A DNA stretch of 64,000 nt from an uncultured Lachnospiraceae bacterium. Its GTDB lineage: Bacteria > Bacillota > Clostridia > Lachnospirales > Lachnospiraceae. The notes beneath the pieces were generated by a model. The model saw nothing but the letters and a program-made list of their open reading frames with translations, made no database searches and had not been told where the DNA came from. Position 1 is the stretch's first letter. Each line of letters opens with the position of its first letter. The DNA lies in assembly GCA_944384025.1 (NCBI GenBank), contig CALWRS010000003.1:1-64000 (forward strand), written 5' to 3'. This document shows positions 25,742 to 36,805 of this stretch, one piece after another. Position numbers and translations under genes: made by a program.

Positions 25742-26707
25742 ATGAAGAAAATTGACGTAGTAATTCCGGTTTACCATCCGGATGAAAAATTTGACCGGCT
25801 TGTTCGCAAGCTTTGTATGCAATCGAAGCTTCCGAGTTCGCTGATTCTTATGATAACTTACGACGGGGAAGCGAAAACGCTTGCTGCAATATGGGAACGC
25901 GCAAAAAAGGCTATGCAGGGGACAAAAGGAGCGAATACGGTTGCGATTCGGATTTTTGGCGTGAAAAGAGCAGAATTTTCTCACGGGGGGACGAGAAATC
26001 AGGGAATTGCGTACTCGGACGCGCAATATGTGCTTTGTATGACGCAGGATGCCGTGCCCGCAGACTGTTTTTTACTCGAACGTCTCTTGCTTATTTTCTC
26101 GCGCTACCCGCGCGTTAGCTCGGCATACGCAAGACAGCTTGCAGGAAGCGGCGCACCGGCGATTGTTTCTTTGACGCAGGAGTATAATTACCCGGCGCGG
26201 GAGCAAGTGAAAAATCGCTATACGTACGATAAATTTGGAATCAAAAACCTCTTTTGCTCCGATGTGTGCTGCATGTACGACCGGGAGATTTTTTTGTCAC
26301 TGGGCGGCTTTTTAGAAAACGTGAACTTCAACGAAGATATGATATTTGCCCGAAAGGCCATTGACGCGGGGTATCAAGTTGTGTACGCGGCGTCAGCAAA
26401 AGTGGAGCATTGGCACGATTACACGCTTGTGCAGCAGTTTCGAAGAAATTTTGATCTTGCGGTTTCGCAGGCGGAGCATCCGGAAGTCTTTTCCGGACTT
26501 TCTTCCACAAAGGAGGGAGGGCGGATGGTCAGACGCGTGCTTGCGCAGCTGCAAAAGAAAGGAAAATGGGGCGAAATGGTTCGCTACGTTTTGCTTAGCG
26601 GAGCAAAGTATTTGGGATACCGGCTTGGACTTTGCTGGCGGATCTTGCCGGTTTCCTTCGTGAAAAAATGCAGTCTGTCGCCGGAATACTTTACAAAGCG
26701 CGGTTAA
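25742..26707 (+). CDS. Family 2 glycosyltransferase
   Basis: A 321-residue GT-A fold protein: VVIPVYHPDEKFDRL at the N-terminus, FSHGGTRNQGIAYSDAQYVLCMTQDAVP with the metal-binding acidic region near residue 100, and a later VNFNEDMIFARKAIDAG segment with the catalytic-base acidic residues. The layout resembles rhamnosyltransferases of cell-surface polysaccharide synthesis. The start is not firm: ATG 25742 or 25727, neither with a strong ribosome binding site. It stands alone; its 3' end overlaps the convergent apbE-like gene by 4 nt. Confidence 0.85.
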   Translation: MKKIDVVIPVYHPDEKFDRLVRKLCMQSKLPSSLILMITYDGEAKTLAAIWERAKKAMQGTKGANTVAIRIFGVKRAEFSHGGTRNQGIAYSDAQYVLCMTQDAVPADCFLLERLLLIFSRYPRVSSAYARQLAGSGAPAIVSLTQEYNYPAREQVKNRYTYDKFGIKNLFCSDVCCMYDREIFLSLGGFLENVNFNEDMIFARKAIDAGYQVVYAASAKVEHWHDYTLVQQFRRNFDLAVSQAEHPEVFSGLSSTKEGGRMVRRVLAQLQKKGKWGEMVRYVLLSGAKYLGYRLGLCWRILPVSFVKKCSLSPEYFTKRG

Positions 26708-27774
26708 TCCCCGGTAATCGAAATCCAGTCGGAAAAACCGTCGGACGTAACGATGCTTCCGTCCTCCATCACCCAGAGTGCATTTGTGGAGGGCAAGTTG
26801 GAAAGCAAGGTTTTTCCTGATTCTACAGTTAGAGAATAACAAGCCTTTGCAGTTGTCTGCGCAAGCGTTGGGGAAGAACTGAAAACAAAAACAGAAGTAA
26901 ATCCCTGCTGACTTGGGTAACCGGTATTTTTATCAAAAAAAGGATGGCAGAGCATTCCGTTAATTTGCTGGTACTGCTCCAAGCAGTGCGCGGCGGCAAT
27001 CGCGATATTTGAAACAGAAACGCTTGCGATTTCCCGTACGCTTTCGCCGTCGGGAACGGTGAGGGAAACGTTATGCACAAAATCCTCGTCGCCAAAGTAA
27101 AGGCTTAAGCTCCCGTAAGACAAAACACCGCTTGCAACGTCTAGTTCTTTTAATATATCCAGTGCGAGCGCGGCAGCGTATCCGTCAAAATAATCTGCGG
27201 TATTTAACTGCATTCGCTCCTGCGACAGCGTAAGTATATTTTCGCTAAGCGACAGCTTTTGATAGTCAATCAAAGAAAGAGCGGCGGAAACTTCTTCTTC
27301 GGACGGAACTTCGAGAAACTCTCCGGAAAAATCCCAAAGAGAGCGCAGCGGTTCGCTCGTTAAATCAAACGCGCCTTCGGTTCGTTCGCTGCAAAGAAGC
27401 CCCTCGGCAAGTATAGCTGCCTGCGCATCGGTAAGCGTAAAAACGGTTTGTCCGGAGTTGTTTAGGGCAAACATTGCGCTTGTTTCGTCGGAAGAATTCA
27501 GCTCGCGGCTAAGCTGTTCGTATTGCGTAAAGATTTGATTGGCTATTTGGGAAGAAATAGGGGAAGCGACCGTTAGCGATAAGCCGGTGCCGTTATAAAA
27601 AGCACTAAAAGAGGTAGCAAATTCTTCCGGTGCGTCCGAGATGGCCGCAGTGACGGACGCTTGCGGTGCGGGAGCCGGAGGAAGCTGTGTGTCGGTTACG
27701 CGCGTGCAGCCATGCACCGGGAGCAGACACAGGCATAAGATAACAAAAGAAAAAAATGCAGCATTCCGACGCAT
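26704..27774 (-). CDS. ApbE-like lipoprotein with degenerate active site
   Basis: The 356-residue protein has a lipoprotein signal (lipobox LPVHGC, Cys23) and resembles FAD:protein FMN transferase ApbE: TEGAFDLTSEPL near residue 135, FDGYAAALALDIL where ApbE has GGIAKGYAAD, and HPFFDKNTGYPSQQG near 275 where ApbE has HIIDPRTGYP. The usual S-x-AD-a-x-ST metal-binding stretch reads TLAQTTAKACYSL, with Gln instead of Asp. It may be an inactive or altered family member. No flavinylated-protein target gene lies beside it. It is transcribed toward the glycosyltransferase. Confidence 0.75.
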   Translation of the reverse strand: MRRNAAFFSFVILCLCLLPVHGCTRVTDTQLPPAPAPQASVTAAISDAPEEFATSFSAFYNGTGLSLTVASPISSQIANQIFTQYEQLSRELNSSDETSAMFALNNSGQTVFTLTDAQAAILAEGLLCSERTEGAFDLTSEPLRSLWDFSGEFLEVPSEEEVSAALSLIDYQKLSLSENILTLSQERMQLNTADYFDGYAAALALDILKELDVASGVLSYGSLSLYFGDEDFVHNVSLTVPDGESVREIASVSVSNIAIAAAHCLEQYQQINGMLCHPFFDKNTGYPSQQGFTSVFVFSSSPTLAQTTAKACYSLTVESGKTLLSNLPSTNALWVMEDGSIVTSDGFSDWISITGD

Positions 27775-27871
27775 TGTGGAAACCTCCTTACCGCTTTGCA
27801 GGTATTTAGATGTAGTTTAGCACAAAACGGATGGTTTGCATACGGGAAAAGTTGGAGGGCAGAAAAAAAGC

Positions 27872-28870
27872 ATGAAGATTATCGATATGCATTGCGATAC
27901 GCTGGAGCGGCTTTGGAGCTTAGAGCGGGAAGGAAAAGCCGTGTCTTTGGAGTCGAACTCGCTTCAGGTGGATTTTCGCCGAATGAAATCCGCAGGATAT
28001 GTCCTGCAAAATTTTGCAATCTGGGTAGACTGCGGCAAGTACAAACAGCCGATGGAAGCGTACCGCGAAATGGGTGCGGTTTTTCGCCGCCATATGAGCG
28101 CATGCAGCCGTCTGGCAGCTCCCGTGCGCAGTAGCCGCGAGATGGACGCCGTCTGGAAAGCAGGGCGAATTGCCGGGATGCTTACGGTAGAGGACGGAGG
28201 AATTTTAGAAGGACAGCTGGAACGCTTATATGAGCTCTGGGAAGACGGCGTCCGGATGATGACTCTCACGTGGAACTACAACAACGAGCTCGGGACGGCC
28301 GCGGCAAAAGCCGCAGAAGGCGACGCAGGCCTTACGGAGCTTGGAAAACAGTGCGTTTGTCAAATGGAGGAGCTGTCCATTCTCGTTGACGTGTCGCACC
28401 TGTCCGACCAGGGCATTCGCGACGTTTTGGACGTTTCCAAAAAGCCGTTTGTGGCAAGCCATTCCAATGCGCGCGCTCTTTGCCCCATGGCAAGAAATCT
28501 TCCGGATGAGCTTCTTCGGAAAATGGGCGAGCGCGGCTGCGTGGTCGGTTTAAACTTCTTTGTCCCGTTTTTGCTTCCTGCTCCGCCGTGGCTTAGGAAA
28601 AACCACGCGTCGATGGAGAAATACTGCACCAAGGAGCAGATTTTGCACGCTGCTGCTGAACACGCAAAGCATTTGCTTGATGTGTGCGGCAGCGAAGGCG
28701 TCGGGCTTGGCTCCGACCTGGACGGGATTACAAAAAATCCGGCGCTTCCGGGCTGCGAAGCTCTGCCGCTTTTGTACGATGTGCTGCGTCGGCACAAAAT
28801 TGCGCCAAGCCAGATTGACCGAATTTTCTCGGGAAATGTTAAGCGGCTTTATGAGCAAATGCTTCCCTGA
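27872..28870 (+). CDS. Membrane dipeptidase, peptidase family M19
   Basis: A 332-residue cytosolic zinc dipeptidase: it begins MKIIDMHCDTLERL with the HxD metal motif, has LTVEDGG near residue 108 (bridging Glu), VDVSHLSD near 172, SHSNARALCP near 195 and GLGSDLDGI near 275, in the order of renal-dipeptidase-type enzymes. The start at 27872 follows GGAGGGC at 13 nt. It is divergent from the lipoprotein gene. The likely role is hydrolysis of dipeptides, including those with D-residues. Confidence 0.92.
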   Translation: MKIIDMHCDTLERLWSLEREGKAVSLESNSLQVDFRRMKSAGYVLQNFAIWVDCGKYKQPMEAYREMGAVFRRHMSACSRLAAPVRSSREMDAVWKAGRIAGMLTVEDGGILEGQLERLYELWEDGVRMMTLTWNYNNELGTAAAKAAEGDAGLTELGKQCVCQMEELSILVDVSHLSDQGIRDVLDVSKKPFVASHSNARALCPMARNLPDELLRKMGERGCVVGLNFFVPFLLPAPPWLRKNHASMEKYCTKEQILHAAAEHAKHLLDVCGSEGVGLGSDLDGITKNPALPGCEALPLLYDVLRRHKIAPSQIDRIFSGNVKRLYEQMLP

Positions 28871-28882
28871 AAACTGTAAAAC

Positions 28883-28911
28883 TTGACATGGGGGCGAATC
28901 TCTGCTATGAT
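28883..28911 (+). promoter_or_regulatory. Promoter of the SleB-type hydrolase gene
   Basis: TTGACA (28883-28888), 17-nt spacer, TATGAT (28906-28911). Confidence 0.8.
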
Positions 28912-28961
28912 GATGTAACAATTTTGTAACATCTTGGCCGATACGAAAGAACGAGGAGTTT

Positions 28962-30074
28962 ATGGACCAAAAAAGAGAAAGACTGCTGACAGGAATTCTT
29001 TCCGTAATCGGAATCCTTGCATGGATTTTGATTGCCGCTCAGCTTGTCGCATACATACAAAAAGGAGAACGCGCGCAGGGTGCCGTAGCAGATGCGATGG
29101 AACGGACGCCGGAGGCGAGCAGTGAAATTTTTACCGCTCCTTCGCAAACGTCTACGCCGTCGCTTTTGCCAACATCTACGCCGATGGCTGCACCGTCCTT
29201 TACGCCGACATCGGCGCCGACCGAGCCGGAAGAAGACGGCTGGGTTACAGTTGCCGCGCAGGAACTGCGCGTTCGGGCACAGGCAAATCTAGACTGCGAA
29301 GTTTACGAAGTGGCCACGCAGGGCAGACAGTTTGTCTGGGTAGAAGCGCTTTCAACAAGCGAATGGATCGCTATTCAATATACGGACGATCAAATCGCTT
29401 ATGTAGCGGCGCAGCACGTTACGGTTGAAAAGAACGAACAGCGTCCGGAATCGGCAGAGCCAGAAACGTCTCCGACGCTTACACCAACCGGTACGCCGAC
29501 GCCGACGCCAAAGCCAACGAGCACACCGACGCCAAAGCCAACAAGCACACCGACGCCAAAGCCAACCAGCACGCCGACGCCAAAGCCAACAGGCACACCA
29601 ACGCCAAAACCGACGAGCACACCAACGCTGGAGCCGACCAGTACGCCGACGCCAAGTACCACTGTGCCAAAAGTTCCGGAAGACGCTTCCGACGAGGATT
29701 TGCTGACAGCGCTGATTTATACGGAGTCGGGAGACGACTTTGAAGAAATGAAAGGCGTTGCCTGCGTTGTTATAAACCGCATGAAGCAAACCAACGACAG
29801 TATGTACGACGTGCTATACGCTCCGGGGCAGTTCACCGTTGCCGCTAAAGGCACTTTGGCAAACGCATACGCCAGATGGGTCGGAAAGGCGTATTCCGAC
29901 AGTACAGAGTGGCGCTGGGAGCGCGCAAACGAGGCAGCAAAGTACGTGCTTGCAAACGGAAGCGGCGACTTTGACTATCTGTTCTTCCGGCTGTACAAAG
30001 ACGATTACGCAGACTACTACGAAAAGTACGTTGTGATTGGCTCAACGCTCTTTCATAACGGAATAAGAAAATGA
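28962..30074 (+). CDS. Membrane-anchored SleB-type cell-wall hydrolase with Thr/Pro linker
   Basis: The 370-residue protein has one N-terminal transmembrane anchor (residues 10-32), a Ser/Thr/Pro-rich stalk, an SH3-like segment ([24 protein letters not shown] near 90-150), a second linker of six [12 protein letters not shown] octapeptides (about residues 182-229), and a C-terminal hydrolase_2 domain. That domain begins [28 protein letters not shown] with its catalytic Glu and includes [11 protein letters not shown] and [14 protein letters not shown], as in SleB/CwlJ spore-cortex and cell-wall hydrolases. The membrane anchor plus long stalk suggests it reaches into peptidoglycan. It has its own promoter and terminator. 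Confidence 0.88.
   Translation: MDQKRERLLTGILSVIGILAWILIAAQLVAYIQKGERAQGAVADAMERTPEASSEIFTAPSQTSTPSLLPTSTPMAAPSFTPTSAPTEPEEDGWVTVAAQELRVRAQANLDCEVYEVATQGRQFVWVEALSTSEWIAIQYTDDQIAYVAAQHVTVEKNEQRPESAEPETSPTLTPTGTPTPTPKPTSTPTPKPTSTPTPKPTSTPTPKPTGTPTPKPTSTPTLEPTSTPTPSTTVPKVPEDASDEDLLTALIYTESGDDFEEMKGVACVVINRMKQTNDSMYDVLYAPGQFTVAAKGTLANAYARWVGKAYSDSTEWRWERANEAAKYVLANGSGDFDYLFFRLYKDDYADYYEKYVVIGSTLFHNGIRK
29505..29648 (+). repeat. Six tandem 24-bp units encoding a TPKPTSTP linker
   Basis: Imperfect 24-nt units of the form ACGCCAAAGCCAAC-AGCACACCG repeat in frame inside the SleB-type gene. The fifth to sixth units carry substitutions (GGC for AGC, CTGGAG for CCAAAG). Copy number may vary between strains. 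Confidence 0.9.
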
Positions 30075-30085
30075 ATAAAAGAAAT

Positions 30086-30129
30086 CGCCTGTGGCAACAC
30101 TTTACTATAAGTGGCCGCAGGCGTTTTTT
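30086..30129 (+). terminator. Intrinsic terminator after the SleB-type gene
   Basis: CGCCTGTGGC pairs with GCCGCAGGCG (one G-U) around an 18-nt loop, followed by six Ts. Confidence 0.85.
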
Positions 30130-30165
30130 GCTTGGGAGAGGCGACTGGTGAAGTAGGAGGTCAGC

Positions 30166-31500
30166 ATGTATAAAAAAGTCGATATTGAAGAAATTAAGGC
30201 GCGTGAAATTCTCGATTCCAGAGGAAATCCGACCGTAGAAGCGGAGGTAATTCTTTGCGACGGAACAAGCGGCATGGCAAGCGTTCCGTCGGGAGCTTCT
30301 ACCGGACAATACGAGGCTATGGAGCTGCGCGACCAAGAATCCCCGCGCTATTTAGGCAAAGGCGTAAGCAATGCGGTACGTCATGCAAAGGAAGTGCTTG
30401 CCGCTCGTTTGGTAAAGAAAAATCCGCGAAATCAGGTTCTGGTAGACCGGATCATGTGCCAGGAAGACGGTACGGCAAGCAAAGCGCGCCTTGGCGCAAA
30501 CGCTATTTTGAGTATTTCTCTTGCGAATGCGAAGGCAGCGGCAAAAGCCTGCCACCTGCCGCTTTATCAGTACCTTGGCGGATGCAACGCAAAAGTACTT
30601 CCGGTTCCTATGATGAATGTTATAAACGGAGGAAAGCACGCGGACAGCAGCTTGAACATTCAGGAGTTTATGCTCGTCCCTGTAGGAGCGAAAACGTTTC
30701 ACGATGCGCTCGAGCAGGGGGCTGTCGTTTTTCATACGCTTGGGAAGCTGTTAAAGCAGGAAGGATATTCTACAGCAGTAGGTGACGAAGGCGGCTATGC
30801 TCCGAAGTTTTCGTCGGATGAGCAGGCGCTGGAATTTCTCGTTCGAGCTATCCGTACGGCCGGTTACGAGCCCGGAAGAGATTTTGGGATTGCGATGGAT
30901 GCCGCCGCAACGGAAATGTACGAAGAAGCGGTAAAACAGGGACGAAAGGGCGAGTACCTGTTTTGGAAGTCCGGCGAATACCGGACAAGAGAAGAGATGG
31001 TCGCGTATTGGGACGGTCTGTGCGCAAAATACCCGATTCTCTCTATCGAGGACGGCTTGTCGGAGGAGGACTGGGACGGCTTTGCGCTTTTGCACCATTG
31101 CATGGGAGACCGCGTGCAGCTTGTGGGCGACGACCTGTTTGTGACGAATACGGCAAGAATCGCCATTGGGCAGGAAAAGAAATGCGCCAATGCCGTTTTG
31201 ATTAAGGTGAATCAGATTGGCACTCTGACAGAGACGCTTGACGCAATTCGCATGACTATGAATTTTGGGTGGAGCGCCATCGTATCGCACCGCTCCGGAG
31301 AGACGGAGGATACGACAATTGCAGATCTTTCGGTTGCGGTAAATGCAGGACAGATCAAAACCGGTGCGCCGTCCCGAACGGATCGGACGGCGAAATACAA
31401 CCGCCTTCTTCGGATTGAAGAAGAGCTGGGAGAAGCCGCCGTCTATCCGGGCTGGGACGCTTTTTCCCATTTGAATTCTCCTTGGAAGCCGGTTCGCTAA
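30166..31500 (+). CDS. eno: Enolase
   Basis: The 444-residue glycolytic enzyme interconverts 2-phosphoglycerate and phosphoenolpyruvate. It shows [23 protein letters not shown], the metal-ligand segments [13 protein letters not shown] and [10 protein letters not shown], and the active-site [13 protein letters not shown] and [10 protein letters not shown] loops. AGTAGGAGG precedes the ATG. Length is a little above the usual 430 residues. It overlaps the convergent P-type ATPase gene by 4 nt. Confidence 0.97.
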   Translation: MYKKVDIEEIKAREILDSRGNPTVEAEVILCDGTSGMASVPSGASTGQYEAMELRDQESPRYLGKGVSNAVRHAKEVLAARLVKKNPRNQVLVDRIMCQEDGTASKARLGANAILSISLANAKAAAKACHLPLYQYLGGCNAKVLPVPMMNVINGGKHADSSLNIQEFMLVPVGAKTFHDALEQGAVVFHTLGKLLKQEGYSTAVGDEGGYAPKFSSDEQALEFLVRAIRTAGYEPGRDFGIAMDAAATEMYEEAVKQGRKGEYLFWKSGEYRTREEMVAYWDGLCAKYPILSIEDGLSEEDWDGFALLHHCMGDRVQLVGDDLFVTNTARIAIGQEKKCANAVLIKVNQIGTLTETLDAIRMTMNFGWSAIVSHRSGETEDTTIADLSVAVNAGQIKTGAPSRTDRTAKYNRLLRIEEELGEAAVYPGWDAFSHLNSPWKPVR

Positions 31501-34100
31501 GCCTCTTTTTTCTCGCGGAAGAAAAGTTTTTCCAGTTCCACGACGACAAGAGGCACAAGCGAGAGCAAAGCCGTTGTTTTTCGTGCGCTTGCCGAAAGCG
31601 GGCTTACCGCAAATACGGCGGCAAGTACCGGAACGGAAACGATTAGGCATTGCAAAAGTACGCCTGCAAAAATCGCGGCCGTAAGGAAGGGATTTTCAAA
31701 CAGACCGCTTGTAAACAACGAGCGGTCATTTTTAATATTGAGCGTATGTACGAGCTCGGAAATTCCTAAAACGAGGAAGCAGCACGTAGGTCCGTGCAGT
31801 AAAAATCCGAGAAAGGAAAGCAGCCCTATCATACAGCCTTCTAAAATCAGTCGGAAGATTCGCGCGTGCGAAAACAGGCTTGCTCCTGCGGGTTCGGGTT
31901 TACGCCGCATAATGCCGGGTTCGGGAGGCTCAAGGGCAAGCGCAATGGCGGGAAATGAATCCGTCACAAGATTAATCCACAAAAGCTGGATTGCCGCTAG
32001 GGGCGCGGGAAGCCGAAAAACAATGCAAAGCACAATCAGCAAAATTTCTCCGGCGTTGCAGGAGAGCAAAAAGTGAATGGCTTTTCGGATATTGTCGTAA
32101 ATGCCGCGGCCCTCGCGGACGGCAGAGATGATTGTGGCGAAGTTATCGTCCATTAGGATCATGTCGGCGGCATTTTTGGCAACGTCCGTACCGGTAATTC
32201 CCATTGCGCAGCCAATATCGGCGCACTGAAGCGCGGGAGCATCGTTGACGCCGTCGCCGGTCATGGCGACAATCTCCCCTTGTCTTTGCAGCGCCTGCAC
32301 AATCCGCACCTTGTGCTCCGGCTGAACGCGCGCATAGACGCGGCACGTCTTTACGGTGTCTTCTAAGGCCTTATCGTCCATTTGTGAGAGCATAGAGCCA
32401 GTTATTACGGGGCCGCCCTGGTCAATGCCGACTTCCTTTGCAACCGCGCCGGCGGTGTTCGGATGGTCGCCGGTAATCATAATGGTAGCGATGCCGGCTA
32501 ACCGGCATTCGTTTGCCGCCATCCGGCACTCCGGACGCGGCGGATCCCAAAGCGCAATCAAGCCCTGCATATGCAAGCTGCGGCAAAGAAGCCGAAAACG
32601 GGCATCCTCGGTTCGCTCTCTCTCGATTTGTCTCCACTCGCTTTCGCTAATTTGGCGCGTGGCAACGGCAAGCACGCGCAGCGCTCTTTTTGCGTAGGCT
32701 TCGTTTTGTATTGCCCATTGCCTTGCAGGTAAACCCTGCGTCCGGCTGTTTTCGCCGCTTGCCGAATACGAGAGAAGAACGTCCGGCGCGCCTTTTGCAA
32801 TAAGCAAACGCTTGCCATTTTCGTCTCTTCCGACAACAAGCATACACTTGCGGGAGGAGTGAAACGGAATTTCCAAAAGTCGCTCAAACGAAGGCTTTTT
32901 ACTGCCTGTCGCATGCTCTGCCGCCGTTACCAAAGCGTTTTCCGTAGGCTCGCCGGTTGTTCCGTCGGAATTGCAGCAAAGCGCAGTAAGCCGCAAAAGA
33001 GAAGAAACGCCCGGCAACGCATCGTCTTTTGGAAGCAAGTACGAACGACCGCCGGTAAAGCAGGCGGCGGCAGTCATCCGATTCTGCGTCAGAGTACCGG
33101 TTTTGTCCGTACAGATGTAGGTAGCGGAGCCGAGCGTCTCTACGGCCGGAAGACGGCGGATGACAGCCTTTTGCTTTGCCATGCGCTCCACGCCAATCCC
33201 AAGCATAATGGTGACGACGGCGGGCAGTCCTTCCGGAATTGCCGCAACGGCAAGACTTACGGCCGTTAGAAGCATTTGTACGGCAGGTCGCCCCTGCAGT
33301 GTTCCAAGCAGGAAAATTCCGGCGCAAATCAAAAGGCAGACAAGTCCCAGCGTTTTGCTTACGGCGCTAAGACGCTTTTGTAGCGGCGTCGGCGGTGTTT
33401 CGCCGTGCATAAGGCGTTCGGCGATTTTCCCGATTTGCGTAGAAAGACCGGTTGCGGTCACAACGGCCGTGCCGTGTCCGCTTACGACAACGCAGGAAGA
33501 AAAAACGCAGTTTGCCCAGTCGGCGGGCGGCGCGTCTTTTGCCGGAACTGCGTGCGCGTTTTTCTCTGAGGGAACGGATTCACCGGTTAGCGCGGCTTCT
33601 TCTACCATAAGGTTTACGGTTTGCAAAAGCCGGGCATCGGCCGGGACAAACTGCCCGGTCTCAAGCAGGAGAATATCGCCCGGAACAAGTTCCGTACACG
33701 CTAGAAGCTTTGTCTTTGCGTCCCGCAAAACCCGCGTTTTTGGGGCGGAGAGCTTTTTTAAGGCAGCAAGCGAATGTTCGGCGCGTGACTCCTGAAAAAC
33801 GCCAAGCATAGCGTTTAGAAAGATAATTGCAAGGATAATCGCAGGCTCTAGGTAGTCGGGGTGGCCTTCCAGACAGGAAACGGCAAAGCTCAGTCCTGCG
33901 GCGCCAAACAAAACAAAAATCATAGAATCCCGCAGCTGATCAAAAAAGCGAAGCAACAGCGGCCGCTTAGGCGCCTCGGGCAGAGCGTTTGGGCCATATT
34001 TTTTAAGACGCTCGGCAGCTTCTTTGCTTGTAAGACCGGAAGACGGGTCGGTTTTTAGTTCTTTTAACAGCGAAAAAACAGAAACGGAAGGATCGTTCAT
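31497..34100 (-). CDS. P-type cation-transporting ATPase, Ca2+ type (P2)
   Basis: The 867-residue pump has an N-terminal cation-ATPase domain (residues about 5-75), TGESVPSEK in the actuator domain, the phosphorylation motif [11 protein letters not shown] near residue 330, [22 protein letters not shown] near 615 and about ten hydrophobic segments. The transmembrane motif [13 protein letters not shown] matches SERCA/PMCA-like calcium pumps. No regulator or partner gene adjoins it. It lies tail-to-tail with eno. Confidence 0.93.
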   Translation of the reverse strand: MNDPSVSVFSLLKELKTDPSSGLTSKEAAERLKKYGPNALPEAPKRPLLLRFFDQLRDSMIFVLFGAAGLSFAVSCLEGHPDYLEPAIILAIIFLNAMLGVFQESRAEHSLAALKKLSAPKTRVLRDAKTKLLACTELVPGDILLLETGQFVPADARLLQTVNLMVEEAALTGESVPSEKNAHAVPAKDAPPADWANCVFSSCVVVSGHGTAVVTATGLSTQIGKIAERLMHGETPPTPLQKRLSAVSKTLGLVCLLICAGIFLLGTLQGRPAVQMLLTAVSLAVAAIPEGLPAVVTIMLGIGVERMAKQKAVIRRLPAVETLGSATYICTDKTGTLTQNRMTAAACFTGGRSYLLPKDDALPGVSSLLRLTALCCNSDGTTGEPTENALVTAAEHATGSKKPSFERLLEIPFHSSRKCMLVVGRDENGKRLLIAKGAPDVLLSYSASGENSRTQGLPARQWAIQNEAYAKRALRVLAVATRQISESEWRQIERERTEDARFRLLCRSLHMQGLIALWDPPRPECRMAANECRLAGIATIMITGDHPNTAGAVAKEVGIDQGGPVITGSMLSQMDDKALEDTVKTCRVYARVQPEHKVRIVQALQRQGEIVAMTGDGVNDAPALQCADIGCAMGITGTDVAKNAADMILMDDNFATIISAVREGRGIYDNIRKAIHFLLSCNAGEILLIVLCIVFRLPAPLAAIQLLWINLVTDSFPAIALALEPPEPGIMRRKPEPAGASLFSHARIFRLILEGCMIGLLSFLGFLLHGPTCCFLVLGISELVHTLNIKNDRSLFTSGLFENPFLTAAIFAGVLLQCLIVSVPVLAAVFAVSPLSASARKTTALLSLVPLVVVELEKLFFREKKEA

Positions 34101-34187
34101 GGCAGACCTCCAAGCAGGGTACGGACGTCGGTTGCTTTTGTCCTCTATAACCTATGTGCGGGCGGCGAAAAAAATTCCGTTCGCCTC

Positions 34188-34216
34188 TTGTTTCGGGCGG
34201 GCGATAGGATTATAAT
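34188..34216 (+). promoter_or_regulatory. Promoter of pta-ackA
   Basis: TTGTTT (34188-34193), 17-nt spacer, perfect TATAAT (34211-34216), about 40 nt before the pta ATG. Confidence 0.7.
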
Positions 34217-34257
34217 ATGGGAAATGTATACCAGACGGGAACGGAGGATAAGAAGTC

Positions 34258-35259
34258 ATGGGATTTATTGAAAGTATTAAAGAAAGGGCGAAACAGAACA
34301 AGAAAAAGATTGTCCTGCCGGAATCCATGGATCGCAGAACGTGGGAAGCGGTTGAACAGATCTTAAAGGAAGGAATTGCCGACATCGTTGTGCTCGGAAC
34401 GCCGGAAGAAGTTGAAAAAAACAGCCAGGGACTTGCGGTTTCGCAGGCGGAAGTGATCGATCCGCACACTGCGCCGGAGCTGGAGTCTTACGTGGAAAAG
34501 CTTGTGGAACTGCGCAAGGCAAAAGGGATGACGCCGGAAGAAGCAAAGAGATTATTAACGACAGACTATATGTACTACGCGTGCATGATGGTAAAGACCG
34601 GAGCTGCGGACGGCGTGGTTTCCGGCGCGTGCCATTCTACGGCAAATACGCTGCGTCCGTCGCTGCAAATTATTAAGACAAAGCCGGGCACAAAGCTCGT
34701 ATCGGCCTTCTTTATGATGGTTGTACCGAACTGCACATACGGAGAGTCGGGAACGTTTTTGTTTGCTGATTCCGGTCTTGAGCAAAATCCGGATCCGGAA
34801 AAACTTGCCGCGATAGCGATTACTTCGGCGGAATCGTTCGAATTGCTTGTTCAAAAGCAGGCAAAAGTAGCGATGCTTTCGCACTCGACGAAAGGAAGCG
34901 CAAAGCATGCCGACGTAGATAAAGTCGTAGAAGCAACGCGCATTGCAAAAGAGCTGCGCCCGGACATTCTTTTGGACGGAGAATTGCAAACAGACGCTGC
35001 CATCGTTCCTTCGGTAGCTGCTTCTAAAGCGCCGGGAAGTCCGCTTGCCGGAGAAGCAAACGTTTTGGTATTCCCGGATTTGGACGCAGGAAATATCGGC
35101 TACAAGCTTGTGCAGCGGCTGGCAAAAGCGGAAGCCTACGGCCCTATCACGCAGGGGATTGCCGCGCCGGTAAACGATCTCTCAAGAGGCTGCTGTGCGG
35201 AAGATATTGTAGGCGTTGTCGCAATTACGGCAGTTCAGGCATCGGCCATTGAACAATAA
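34258..35259 (+). CDS. pta: Phosphate acetyltransferase
   Basis: A 333-residue short-form Pta that converts acetyl-CoA and phosphate to acetyl phosphate. Motifs include [59 protein letters not shown] and [19 protein letters not shown]. It is 20 nt upstream of ackA in one operon, giving the ATP-yielding acetate branch of fermentation. An AT-rich -10 and GGAGGATAAG site precede it. Confidence 0.96.
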   Translation: MGFIESIKERAKQNKKKIVLPESMDRRTWEAVEQILKEGIADIVVLGTPEEVEKNSQGLAVSQAEVIDPHTAPELESYVEKLVELRKAKGMTPEEAKRLLTTDYMYYACMMVKTGAADGVVSGACHSTANTLRPSLQIIKTKPGTKLVSAFFMMVVPNCTYGESGTFLFADSGLEQNPDPEKLAAIAITSAESFELLVQKQAKVAMLSHSTKGSAKHADVDKVVEATRIAKELRPDILLDGELQTDAAIVPSVAASKAPGSPLAGEANVLVFPDLDAGNIGYKLVQRLAKAEAYGPITQGIAAPVNDLSRGCCAEDIVGVVAITAVQASAIEQ

Positions 35260-35279
35260 AAGAAAACGGAGAATTTACA

Positions 35280-36473
35280 ATGAAGGTATTGGTGATTAAC
35301 TGCGGTAGCAGTTCTCTAAAGTATCAGCTGATTGACGCCGAATCGGAACAGGCGCTTGCAGTTGGCTTGTGCGAAAGAATCGGAATTGACGGTCGGCTCA
35401 ACCACACGCCGGCAGGGGGAACCAAGGTCGTTTTGGAAGATCCGCTTCCAAATCACGAAGTAGCGATCAAAGGAGTTTTGGCAGCTCTGACCGATCCTTC
35501 CTACGGCGTTATTAGCTCGCTGTCGGAAATTGGCGCGGTAGGGCATCGCGTTGTGCACGGCGGAGAGAAATTCGCCTCCTCGGTACTCATTACGCCGGAA
35601 GTTATTGCTGCAATCGAAGAGTGCAGCGAATTGGCACCGCTTCACAACCCTGCGAACCTGATTGGCATTCACGCCTGCCTTTCCATTATGCCGGGCGTGC
35701 CGGAGGTCGCGGTTTTCGACACAGCGTTTCATCAAACAATGCCAAAAGAAGCGTACTTGTACGGTCTTCCTTACGAGTACTACGAAAAATATAAGGTGCG
35801 TCGGTACGGCTTCCACGGGACAAGCCACAGCTACGTTTCCAAGCACGCGATGCAGCTTGGCGGGCTGGATCCGGAAAACTCGAAAATTGTTGTCTGTCAC
35901 TTGGGAAACGGCGCGTCCGTATCCGCTGTGAAAAACGGCAAATCCGTAGACACTTCCATGGGACTTACGCCTCTTGAAGGCCTGATTATGGGAACGAGAA
36001 GCGGCGACATCGACCCTGCTATTATGGAATTCGTAGCGGAAAAAGAAAATCTGTCGCTTGCTGACGTAATGAACGTTTTGAACAAAAAGTCCGGTGTATA
36101 CGGCATGTCGGGCGTTTCTTCCGACTTCCGGGATTTGGACGCTGCGGCAGAGGCCGGCAATCCGCGTGCAAAAGATGCGGTAGCAACGTTTTGCTATCGC
36201 GTAGCAAAGTACGTTGGAGCGTATGCGGCGGCTATGAACGGAATCGACGCGATTGCGTTTACGGCAGGACTTGGAGAAAACGACAAGAAAGTCCGCAAAC
36301 TCATCTGCGAACACTTTGGATATTTGGGCGTAGAGCTGGACGAAGAGAAAAACGCTGTCCGTGGTCGGGAGATTATTATCAGTACGCCGGAGAGCCGCGT
36401 AAAAGTTATGGTGATTCCGACAAATGAAGAGCTTGCCATTGCAAGAGAGACCGTTGCATTGACGAAAGCGTGA
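35280..36473 (+). CDS. ackA: Acetate kinase
   Basis: The 397-residue ASKHA enzyme transfers phosphate from acetyl phosphate to ADP. It begins [19 protein letters not shown] and has [60 protein letters not shown] and FTAGLGEN, all standard for AckA. Normal family length. It is the second gene of the pta operon. The ribosomal protein L32 gene downstream has its own promoter. Confidence 0.97.
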   Translation: MKVLVINCGSSSLKYQLIDAESEQALAVGLCERIGIDGRLNHTPAGGTKVVLEDPLPNHEVAIKGVLAALTDPSYGVISSLSEIGAVGHRVVHGGEKFASSVLITPEVIAAIEECSELAPLHNPANLIGIHACLSIMPGVPEVAVFDTAFHQTMPKEAYLYGLPYEYYEKYKVRRYGFHGTSHSYVSKHAMQLGGLDPENSKIVVCHLGNGASVSAVKNGKSVDTSMGLTPLEGLIMGTRSGDIDPAIMEFVAEKENLSLADVMNVLNKKSGVYGMSGVSSDFRDLDAAAEAGNPRAKDAVATFCYRVAKYVGAYAAAMNGIDAIAFTAGLGENDKKVRKLICEHFGYLGVELDEEKNAVRGREIIISTPESRVKVMVIPTNEELAIARETVALTKA

Positions 36474-36498
36474 GCAGCGAAAAAAATTTTTTTTTCGT

Positions 36499-36527
36499 TG
36501 ACAAATGCCGTACTTCCCCTTATAATA
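36499..36527 (+). promoter_or_regulatory. Promoter of rpmF
   Basis: Consensus TTGACA (36499-36504), 17-nt spacer, TATAAT (36522-36527). Such a strong promoter suits a ribosomal protein gene. Confidence 0.92.
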
Positions 36528-36589
36528 CGGATATGCGCGTTCTGAGTAGTAAGAAAACTCGGGCGAATCTGTTCAAGGAGGTGTGAATC

Positions 36590-36775
36590 GTGGGAGCTAT
36601 TTGTCCTAAGAACAAACATTCCAAGGCAAGAAGAGACAGCCGTCGGGCAAACTGGAAAATGTCTGCTCCGAATCTTGTAAAGTGCAGCAAATGCGGTGCG
36701 CTGATGATGCCTCACAGAGTATGCAAAGCTTGCCGTTCTTATAACAAGAAGGAAATTTTGCCAGCAGAGGAATAA
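36590..36775 (+). CDS. rpmF: Ribosomal protein L32
   Basis: The 61-residue protein reads MGAICPKNKHSKARRDSRRA from a GTG start at 36590 with AAGGAGGTG directly upstream. The second half has CSKCGALMMPHRVCKAC, the four-cysteine zinc ribbon of the zinc-binding L32 form. The DUF177/YceD gene that commonly precedes rpmF in Firmicutes is missing here; ackA lies upstream instead. Confidence 0.96.
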   Translation: MGAICPKNKHSKARRDSRRANWKMSAPNLVKCSKCGALMMPHRVCKACRSYNKKEILPAEE

Positions 36776-36805
36776 AATTTACAGAAAGGCATTTCTTTCT
36801 GTCGT

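Noticed and set aside
29505..29648. CRISPR-like repeat array
   Set aside because: The units are contiguous 24-nt in-frame codon repeats with no spacers.
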